From Planctomycetota bacterium (lineage in GTDB: Bacteria; Planctomycetota; PLA2; JAEUHO01), in NCBI GenBank assembly GCA_030066775.1, contig JASJAY010000006.1:1-55510 (forward strand): 55,510 nucleotides of DNA, given 5' to 3'. This document shows, one piece after another, positions 8,200 through 15,296 of the stretch. The position numbers and the translations under genes were made by a program. The notes under the pieces were generated by a model. The model was not told the DNA's origin. It ran no database searches and was given only the letters and a program-made list of their open reading frames with translations. Position 1 is the first letter of the stretch. The number at the start of each line of letters is the position of its first letter.

Positions 8200-8709
8200 A
8201 TGTCCGGCGCCACGTCCATCCACGCCCCCTGCCCGGCCCACCTCGGATCCGGGACCCGCGACGATCCGTGGCACGTGGTCGAGGTCTGGCTCGCCGTGCC
8301 CGAGACCGGCTCGGCCCCGCGCGCCCTGATGCTGCGGCGCACGCCGAAGGGCGGCGGCTTCTGGCAGGGCGTCTCCGGGCGCGTGGAGCCGGGCGACGCG
8401 ACCTACCTCGACGCGGCGTTCCGCGAGCTGGCCGAGGAGACCGGCCTCCCGCGCGCGGGGGTCGAGGTCATCGACCTGGACCGCACGATGGACTTCGTGG
8501 GGCCCGTCTCGCAGCGGTGGTTCCGCAAGTGGGGCGTGGGCTTCGTGCTCCCCTCCGGAACGGACGCCGGCCGGGTGGTGCTCTCCGACGAGCACGACGA
8601 GGCCGTGCTGATGACCTTTGCCGAGGCCGCGGCGGCGCTCCGCTTCGAGGGCCAGGTCACGGAGCTCCAGCGCTTCGCGGCGCAGCTGCCGGACGCGCCC
8701 CCCGGCTAA
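8200..8709 (+). CDS. Nudix hydrolase
   Basis: A 169-residue Nudix enzyme that should hydrolyse a nucleoside-diphosphate-linked substrate. After 'WHVVEVWLAV' (first strand) comes 'GGGFWQGVSGRVEPGDATYLDAAFRELAEETGL' region: the REL-x-EE-x-GL core is intact, while the upstream acidic residue is Asp instead of Glu and the spacer to RE is one residue longer than the classic x7. 'FWQGVSGRVEPG' resembles the dihydroneopterin-triphosphate (NudB)-like and related subfamilies, but I would not name a substrate. ATG 8200 was chosen because a -10-like hexamer sits 7 bases upstream and the protein then begins close to the fold; an upstream-extended frame has no start signals. Its stop overlaps the convergent phosphodiesterase stop. 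Confidence 0.87.
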   Translation: MSGATSIHAPCPAHLGSGTRDDPWHVVEVWLAVPETGSAPRALMLRRTPKGGGFWQGVSGRVEPGDATYLDAAFRELAEETGLPRAGVEVIDLDRTMDFVGPVSQRWFRKWGVGFVLPSGTDAGRVVLSDEHDEAVLMTFAEAAAALRFEGQVTELQRFAAQLPDAPPG

Positions 8710-10103
8710 GAGTGCGTGAGGCCGAGGCGCTCCAGCGCGTGCGACTTGAGGTCGGCGAGGGTGCGCACCTGCTCGGTGGCCATCGGATCGTCGGCGACGA
8801 GCACCGGGCCGTCGGCCGCGTCGATCGGCAGCAGCCCGTGCGAGCCCTTGGCCAGGGTCGGATCGAGCGGCACCACGTCGAAGCGGTAACGCATGCCCAG
8901 CTTCTTCTGCAAGAGGCGCCGGCCCACGCGCAGCGCGGGCACCGTGAGCTTCGGGTCCACGAACAGCTCGAGCGGGTCGTAGCCGGGCTTGCGGTGGATG
9001 TCGACGGTGCGGGCGAAGTCGGGCGCGCGCTTGTCGTCGAGCCAGTAGGGATACGCGAACCACGTGTCGCCGCGCGCCAGCAGCACGAGATCGCCCGCGC
9101 GCGGGTGTTCGATGCCGGTCGCCATGCGCGCGTCGCGGCCCATCACGCGCGCGACGCCCGGGATGCGCTCGAACAGCGTGACGACGCGTCCCAGGCTGCG
9201 CATGTCGCGCAGGTAGACGTGCGCGATCTGGTGGTCGCAGACGGCGATCGCGTCGGACCGGAACGTGTCGATCGTCTCGCCGAAGGGACCGTCGCGCACC
9301 TTGAGGAGACCGGCCTCACGCAGCGCGCGGTTGGGCAGCTCGACGTGCGAGACGTCGCGGATGCCGTACTCGCTGAAGGCCACGACATCGGCCCCGATCT
9401 CGCGCGCAGCGCCGATCACGAGCCCGGCACAGCGGTCCACCTCCGCGACCCGCTGGGCCACGCTGGGATGCGTCGCGCCGAGCCGCTGGAGGTCGTAGTC
9501 GAGGTGCGGCAGGTAGACCATCGAGAAGGTCGGGCGCATCTCGCGCAGCACGATGGCCGAGGCTTCGGCGATCCACTCGCTCGACGCGAGCCCCGCCTTC
9601 GGACCCCAGAACGCATGGAAGGGAAACGGCCCGAGGCGCTTCACGATCGAGGGCGCCAGCTCTTCGGGATCGCCGTGGACGGCGAAGACCTTGGACCCGT
9701 CGGAGCCGTAGTAGGGCTTCGGCGTGACGCTCCAGTCCACGGCCGCGCCCTGGTTGAACCACCAGAACAGCTTGGCTGCCGTGAACGGCAGCTCGCGCTC
9801 GTAGGCGAGCTTGCGGGCGGTGACGTAGACCGGCTCGCCCTGGATCAGCCGGTTGCTCTGGAGCCAGAAGCGCACCTCCCCCGTGTCGCGGTGCAGCCAG
9901 CCGTTGCCGACGATGCCGTGGCCGGAAGGCACGAGGCCGGTGAGCGCCGTGGCCTGGGCGCTGCAGGTCACGGCGGGCAGCACGCCGCCGATCGGTCCGG
10001 AGCAGCCGCGCTCGGCCAGCGCAGACAGGTTGGGCGCACAGGACAGGAGCCGCGGCGTCAGCCCGACGACGTTGATCCAGACCAAGGGGGTCAAGCGCGG
10101 CAC
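8706..10103 (-). CDS. Alkaline-phosphatase superfamily phosphodiesterase (nucleotide pyrophosphatase-like)
   Basis: A 465-residue protein of the type I phosphodiesterase/nucleotide pyrophosphatase family. The region 'NLSALAERGCSGPIGGVLPAVTCSAQATALTG' matches the substrate/nucleophile segment, with Thr in 'AVTCSAQATALTG' as probable nucleophile. Metal ligands are suggested by 'LPHLDYDLQRLG', 'SEYGIRDVSH' (SDHG in other members) and 'HRKPGYDPLELF'. No signal peptide is visible, so it is probably cytoplasmic. The family acts on diverse phosphodiesters; planctomycetes carry many. GTG at 10103 is preceded by TAGGCT at 6 bases and has no Shine-Dalgarno. It is convergent with the Nudix gene and overlaps its stop. 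Confidence 0.83.
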   Translation of the reverse strand: MPRLTPLVWINVVGLTPRLLSCAPNLSALAERGCSGPIGGVLPAVTCSAQATALTGLVPSGHGIVGNGWLHRDTGEVRFWLQSNRLIQGEPVYVTARKLAYERELPFTAAKLFWWFNQGAAVDWSVTPKPYYGSDGSKVFAVHGDPEELAPSIVKRLGPFPFHAFWGPKAGLASSEWIAEASAIVLREMRPTFSMVYLPHLDYDLQRLGATHPSVAQRVAEVDRCAGLVIGAAREIGADVVAFSEYGIRDVSHVELPNRALREAGLLKVRDGPFGETIDTFRSDAIAVCDHQIAHVYLRDMRSLGRVVTLFERIPGVARVMGRDARMATGIEHPRAGDLVLLARGDTWFAYPYWLDDKRAPDFARTVDIHRKPGYDPLELFVDPKLTVPALRVGRRLLQKKLGMRYRFDVVPLDPTLAKGSHGLLPIDAADGPVLVADDPMATEQVRTLADLKSHALERLGLTHS

Positions 10104-10109
10104 CGGCTG

Positions 10110-10115
10110 AGCCTA
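10110..10115 (-). promoter_or_regulatory. -10-like hexamer TAGGCT, leaderless context
   Basis: TAGGCT on the minus strand ends 6 bases before the GTG start at 10103. There is no ribosome-binding sequence in between, so the mRNA probably begins at or next to the start codon. Confidence 0.5.
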
Positions 10116-10178
10116 CCGGCGCCCTCCCCATCCGCGGTGGCTTTCATTGCGGCCGCGTCATGCCGCCCCAATTGCAGC

Positions 10179-10202
10179 GGGCCGCGCCTCTCGGCGCGGC
10201 CC
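10179..10202 (-). terminator. groEL 3' stem-loop with GAGA tetraloop
   Basis: A perfect 10-bp stem, GGGCCGCGCC/GGCGCGGCCC, closes a TCTC loop (GAGA, a GNRA tetraloop, on the minus strand). It lies 35 bases after the groEL stop. No U-run follows, as at other gene ends here. Confidence 0.6.
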
Positions 10203-10236
10203 GTGCGCAAGGGGGATGGTGGATGCGAGGCGGAGG

Positions 10237-11916
<1,680 letters not shown>

Positions 11917-11964
11917 GATTCGTTTCCCTTCTCGGTGAACGACGTGGGGTTTCCGCGTCCGCCG

Positions 11965-12318
11965 CTACTTCTTGGCCTTGGCCTTGGACTTCGACTTCCC
12001 GGCCGACTTCGCCTTGGGGAAGGGCTTGTCGTCCACGATCGCGAGGATCTCGCCCTCGCCGAGGATGAGGTACTCCTCACCCTCTTCCTTGATGCTGGTG
12101 CCGGCGTACGAACCGAAGAGGATGCGGTCGCCGACGTTGACGCTGAGCGGGATGCGCGAGCCGTCGTCCGTGAGCTTGCCGTCGCCGGTGGCGACGATCC
12201 GGCCCTCGGTGGGCTTCTCCTTGGCGGAGTCCGGCAGGACGATGCCGCCGGCGGTGGTCTCGCGCGCCTCGACGCGCTGGACGAGGACGTTGTCGTACAG
12301 GGGCTTGATGTTGGGCAT
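11965..12318 (-). CDS. groES: Co-chaperonin GroES (10 kDa)
   Basis: A 117-residue lid protein for GroEL. '[36 protein letters not shown]' includes the mobile loop ([10 protein letters not shown]), followed by '[36 protein letters not shown]'. The normal fold ends near residue 97; an extra Lys/Ser/Ala tail ([16 protein letters not shown]) of ~18 residues follows, longer than in most GroES proteins. The start is ATG at 12318, chosen over an upstream in-frame ATG because AAGGA sits 5-9 bases before it and it matches family N-termini. Confidence 0.97.
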   Translation of the reverse strand: MPNIKPLYDNVLVQRVEARETTAGGIVLPDSAKEKPTEGRIVATGDGKLTDDGSRIPLSVNVGDRILFGSYAGTSIKEEGEEYLILGEGEILAIVDDKPFPKAKSAGKSKSKAKAKK

Positions 12319-12387
12319 CGTGTTCCTTCTCCGTCTCAAGCGGTTGGATCCGCGCCTGCGGCGGACGTTCGGTTGGGTTCCCCGGCG

Positions 12388-12810
12388 CTAGCTCCTGCGC
12401 CAGGGATCGTTCGGGGGCATGGGCGGTCCCGCCTCGGGCGCCGCCGCGCGGAGCGCGGCGCGGACCGAAGACGGCTCCGGCGGGAGGGGCAGCACGGCGG
12501 CCACGCCGTAGCGCAGGGCCTCGAACCACAGGTCGCGGCGGCCGGTGCGGGTCATGAGCACCATCCGACGCGCGAGCACGGGCTGGAGTACGCGCCAGAT
12601 CGACTGGCCGCGCGTCACCTCCCAGCCGGCGTCGACGAAGCCGGCCGTGAAGGGCTCGCGGTGGGCCCAGTCGACGGCCTCCTGGGGGTCGACGGTCACG
12701 CGCGTCTCGAAGCCCAGCTCGCCCACCCAGTCCTCGAGGTGCGTACGCACCTCGTCCGCGTCCGCCATCTCGCGACGAAAGCCGATCAGGACCGAGCCTC
12801 GGGGAGTCAT
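12388..12810 (-). CDS. Degenerate response-regulator receiver-like protein
   Basis: A 140-residue protein with the alternating pattern of a CheY-like fold: 'VLIGFRREMADADEVRTHLEDWVGELGFETRVTVDPQEAVDWA', then 'TAGFVDAGWEV' where the phosphoacceptor Asp strand would lie, 'RRMVLMTRTGRRDLWFEALRYGVAAVLPLPPEPSSVRAALRAA' as strands 4-5. The N-terminal acidic pair and the conserved Lys are not evident, so phosphotransfer is doubtful. ATG 12810 was chosen as the first start giving the complete first strand. A TGCCAC-N7-GTGGCA palindrome overlaps the start. It lies 69 bases upstream of groES on the same strand and might share its transcript. Family assignment is moderate. Confidence 0.6.
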   Translation of the reverse strand: MTPRGSVLIGFRREMADADEVRTHLEDWVGELGFETRVTVDPQEAVDWAHREPFTAGFVDAGWEVTRGQSIWRVLQPVLARRMVLMTRTGRRDLWFEALRYGVAAVLPLPPEPSSVRAALRAAAPEAGPPMPPNDPWRRS

Positions 12811-12828
12811 GCCACATCGCACGTGGCA
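12810..12828. promoter_or_regulatory. Palindrome TGCCAC-N7-GTGGCA overlapping a start codon
   Basis: Six-bp inverted repeat with a 7-base spacer that includes the first base position of the receiver-like gene's start codon on the minus strand. In RNA it would form a hairpin hiding the translation start; in DNA it could be an operator. Confidence 0.35.
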
Positions 12829-12937
12829 AGCCCGGTGCCAGGGTCCCCCGTGAGGCGCACCGAGCCCCCTACTGCTTCGCGTGCAAGGAGTTAGGGCGCG
12901 TTCGGGGCGTGCGGCGTCCAGCCGGAGGCGTACGCGT

Positions 12938-12958
12938 CCTGCCATTGTGTCAGGCAGG
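12938..12958. promoter_or_regulatory. Inverted repeat CCTGCC-N9-GGCAGG upstream of receiver-groESL cluster
   Basis: Six-bp arms about 130 bases upstream of the receiver-like gene. On the minus strand CTGACA within the spacer is followed 15 bases later by TACGCC, a possible -35/-10 pair. An operator role for the groESL cluster is a guess. Confidence 0.25.
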
Positions 12959-13013
12959 GCCGCGGGAGCCCGGTCGCGCGTGCCCGAATGTCAGGCGCCC
13001 TGGGTGCCCTGGA

Positions 13014-13955
13014 TCAGTCGACGTCGGCCGGGATGGCCGCCGTGGTGCGGACCTTGATCACCTCGAGCTCGGGCAGCTGGATGCGCACGGGCGCACCGCC
13101 GATGTTGCTCGCGAGCGAGGTCTCGAAGGTCGTGATCGGGCGCTTGAGCCGGCTGAAGGTGGCCCGGATCTCGCCCATCACGGTGCCCGAGGCCCCGGGC
13201 ACGAGCCCGCCGGCGCCGGCCGCGGCGGCGGCCTTCTTGCGCAGGTCCTCGACCTGCTTCACGTGGTGCTCCACGCGCGTGATCAGCTTACGGAGCTCAT
13301 CGCTGTCGAGCTCCTCGGCGAGCCCTTCCAGGAGCTTCTTCCCGCGGGCGCGGACGGCCAGGTCGGGGCTCATCATCAGCCGGACGTACTTGTTCACGTC
13401 GGCGTTGATCTGCTTCTTGCGGGCCGCTTCTTCGAGCTCCTTGGCTTTCTTGGCGTCGGCCTCGACGAGGTTCTTCCACTCCTGCGGCGTGTACCACTTG
13501 CCGCCGTGCTTCTCGTAGCCCTCGGCGCGCTTGGCCTCGTCCTCCGTGACCCACTTCCCGCGGTGGCGGATGTGGCCCACGAGGTTGTGGGCGGCCTCGT
13601 TCTCGGGATCCAGGTCCAGCACGATCGCGGCGAGGGCCTTGGCCTCCTCGACGCGGCCGAGCTTCGCAAGCCACTTCGCGAGCCGGACGCGGCCCGGGAC
13701 GTCGTCGGGCTTCAGCTTGGCCAGGTGCTCCTTGACCATGTCGTCGACCGACTTGCCCTTGGTCCACGTCTTGACGTCGGCGACCGGGATGTCGACCACC
13801 CCGAAACGGTCCGTGACGTGGTAGACGTCGCCGTCCTTCAGCACCACGCCTTCGACGAGGCGACCGTCCTTGAGCTCGAGGATGTCGGCAGCGGCCGTGG
13901 GCACGGCCACCACGCCGACGAGGACGACGAAGACGAAGGTCGAGAGGATCTTCAT
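13014..13955 (-). CDS. Exported protein of unknown function with GKW/GYEKHGGKWYTPQEW motifs
   Basis: A 313-residue protein with a signal peptide ('MKILSTFVFVVLVGVVAVPTAAA'). The mature part starts with a small β region ('DILELKDGRLVEGVVLKDGDVYHVTDRFGVVDIPVADV'), as in planctomycete proteins annotated only as hypothetical, then a TPR-like helical pair ('GRVEEAKALAAIVLDLDPENEAAHNLVGH'), two similar aromatic motifs ('RHRGKWVTEDEA', 'KHGGKWYTPQEW'), a Lys/Glu coiled coil and a β-rich end. The start is ATG 13955 because GGAG lies 8 bases before it and it begins the signal peptide. Function unknown; the GKW-type motif pair is recurrent in large planctomycete exported proteins. Confidence 0.7.
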   Translation of the reverse strand: MKILSTFVFVVLVGVVAVPTAAADILELKDGRLVEGVVLKDGDVYHVTDRFGVVDIPVADVKTWTKGKSVDDMVKEHLAKLKPDDVPGRVRLAKWLAKLGRVEEAKALAAIVLDLDPENEAAHNLVGHIRHRGKWVTEDEAKRAEGYEKHGGKWYTPQEWKNLVEADAKKAKELEEAARKKQINADVNKYVRLMMSPDLAVRARGKKLLEGLAEELDSDELRKLITRVEHHVKQVEDLRKKAAAAAGAGGLVPGASGTVMGEIRATFSRLKRPITTFETSLASNIGGAPVRIQLPELEVIKVRTTAAIPADVD

Positions 13956-14084
13956 GGGACTGACTCCAGGGTAGCCCGCCGACCCGGCAGGTCGGCCCCT
14001 CTGGAAACGTCGAGGCGCCCGTCTTGAACCCCCTTCGGCCCCGAATCGCCCCCTGGGACGGGGGTCCTGGCGCCCCGCCCGCAC

Positions 14085-14486
14085 CTAGGGCAGGCGCCAG
14101 ACCCCGTCGGGGCTCTTCCGCCAGGTGACCTCGAGGCGCAGGCTCGCGTTCCCGCGCGCGTCGGCGATCCAGCGGATCTCCGCCGCGTAGGCGCCGTCGG
14201 GCTGGGGCTCGATCGCCGTGAGCATGTAGGACCGGCCCCGGAGCATCTCGGCCTGCTGCTCGAGCTCGGCCACGCGGTCCGTGTAGGAGGACCCGTCCTC
14301 GGGCGGCTGCTGGAGCGCGAGCACCGCGTCCATGTCGCCGGCCGAGAGCGCGCGGGCGAGGGCGTGGGTCTGGGCGTAGATCGCGGCGCGCGGCTGGGCC
14401 TGGATCGCCTGGGTCGAGATCGCGGCCACGGCGACGAGCAGCGCGAGGGCGAGCGGCGGGATCAGGCGGGCGATTCGGGGGTTCAT
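14085..14486 (-). CDS. Small exported protein, possibly NTF2/SnoaL-like
   Basis: A 133-residue protein with an N-terminal hydrophobic signal ('PPLALALLVAVAAISTQAIQAQ'). The remainder could be one cone-like domain: a helix pair ('AQTHALARALSAGDMDAVLALQQPPED') then strands ending in 'EIRWIADARGNASLRLEVTWRKSPDGVWRLP', a pattern common in NTF2-like proteins. No catalytic residues can be claimed. ATG 14486 has no Shine-Dalgarno; TACGCT lies 13 bases upstream. It sits downstream of nothing obvious and is divergent from the coiled-coil gene. Confidence 0.6.
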   Translation of the reverse strand: MNPRIARLIPPLALALLVAVAAISTQAIQAQPRAAIYAQTHALARALSAGDMDAVLALQQPPEDGSSYTDRVAELEQQAEMLRGRSYMLTAIEPQPDGAYAAEIRWIADARGNASLRLEVTWRKSPDGVWRLP

Positions 14487-14550
14487 GAGCGCTGGGCTCA
14501 GCGTAGCGTGAGAAAGGTCCTCATACCCCGGCAGGGCTCGGACGGCTGGC

Positions 14551-14556
14551 TACGCT
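14551..14556 (+). promoter_or_regulatory. -10-like hexamer TACGCT
   Basis: Placed so that transcription would begin near 14563, just before a strong hairpin in the leader of the coiled-coil gene. Confidence 0.3.
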
Positions 14557-14565
14557 CCTGAATGT

Positions 14566-14589
14566 GGCCGCGCTTGCAGGTGCGCGGCC
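14566..14589 (+). promoter_or_regulatory. Leader hairpin GGCCGCGC-N8-GCGCGGCC ahead of ribosome site
   Basis: Perfect 8-bp inverted repeat ending two bases before the GGAG ribosome-binding sequence (14592) of the gene starting at 14604. It would form at the 5' end of the message and could stabilise it or limit ribosome access. Confidence 0.45.
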
Positions 14590-14603
14590 TTTGGAGATGA
14601 CCG

Positions 14604-15125
14604 ATGCGAACGTCCACGCTGATCTTCCTTCCGGTGATGGCCCTGATCGCCGTCATCGGGCTCGGGCTGCCGGCGCAGGCCGAGGACGACGAGGCCGCCG
14701 CCACCACCCTCGAGGAGCGGGTCGAGCGCCTGGAGCGCGAGAACGCCGCCCTGCGCGAGCGGCTCGAGAAGCTCGAGGGCATGCTGCGCCACCGCGGGCC
14801 GCGCCACGAACAGCGCGATGGCCCCGAGGCCCGAGGCCCCCGCGCACCGCGCCCGCGGCGGGCGCATGAGATGCGCGACCGGCCCGGCCGCGGCGAGGCC
14901 CGCGGCGGCCGCGGCCCCATGGCGCGCGGTCGTGGCGGCATGGAAGGCCGTGGCCCCGGTGAGCTGGGGGCCCGCCTCGAGCGGATCGAGCACATGCTCC
15001 ACCGCCTGCTGCGCCACGTGGGCGGCAATGAGGGGCCCGAGGGCGCCCCGCCGCGGGGCGAGCGCCGCCCGCCGGCGCCGCCGCGCCCGCCGATGCCCCC
15101 CGAGGGCGACGACGCCGGCAAGTAA
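14604..15125 (+). CDS. Exported Arg/Gly/Pro-rich coiled-coil protein
   Basis: A 173-residue protein with signal peptide ('LIFLPVMALIAVIGLGLPAQA'). A heptad-like coiled coil follows ('LEERVERLERENAALRERLEKLEGML'), then a disordered, strongly basic stretch rich in Arg, Gly and Pro ('RGPMARGRGGMEGRGPGE'), a second short coil ('LGARLERIEHMLHRLLRHVGG') and a Pro-rich end. The two coils suggest an oligomeric or surface-polymer-binding protein; no enzymatic domain is visible. ATG 14604 has GGAG 8 bases upstream. Function unknown. Confidence 0.7.
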   Translation: MRTSTLIFLPVMALIAVIGLGLPAQAEDDEAAATTLEERVERLERENAALRERLEKLEGMLRHRGPRHEQRDGPEARGPRAPRPRRAHEMRDRPGRGEARGGRGPMARGRGGMEGRGPGELGARLERIEHMLHRLLRHVGGNEGPEGAPPRGERRPPAPPRPPMPPEGDDAGK

Positions 15126-15142
15126 GGCCGACGATCCCGGGT

Positions 15143-15160
15143 GCGCCGGCCGTCCGGCGC
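15143..15160 (+). terminator. Stem-loop after coiled-coil gene
   Basis: GCGCCGG-CCGT-CCGGCGC, 18 bases after the stop. A second inverted repeat, CCGGACGC (15171-15178) with GCGTCCGG (15196-15203), follows before the next promoter. No U-run. Confidence 0.45.
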
Positions 15161-15215
15161 GCCCAAAGCCCCGGACGCGTCCATGCGGGGCACCCGCGTC
15201 CGGACGACCTGACCC

Positions 15216-15221
15216 TAGAAT
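15216..15221 (+). promoter_or_regulatory. -10-like hexamer TAGAAT
   Basis: Upstream of the HEAT/toroid gene; predicts a leader of about 50-70 bases, unlike the leaderless cases. Confidence 0.45.
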
Positions 15222-15296
15222 GCGCGTTCCTGTCGCTTTCTCGACGAACCACGACGTTCGTAAGGGAAACGAGGCATGCCCCCCCGGAGGCACTCG

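Noticed and set aside
12319..12400. CIRCE element before groES
   Set aside because: No TTAGCACTC/GAGTGCTAA-like arms were found.
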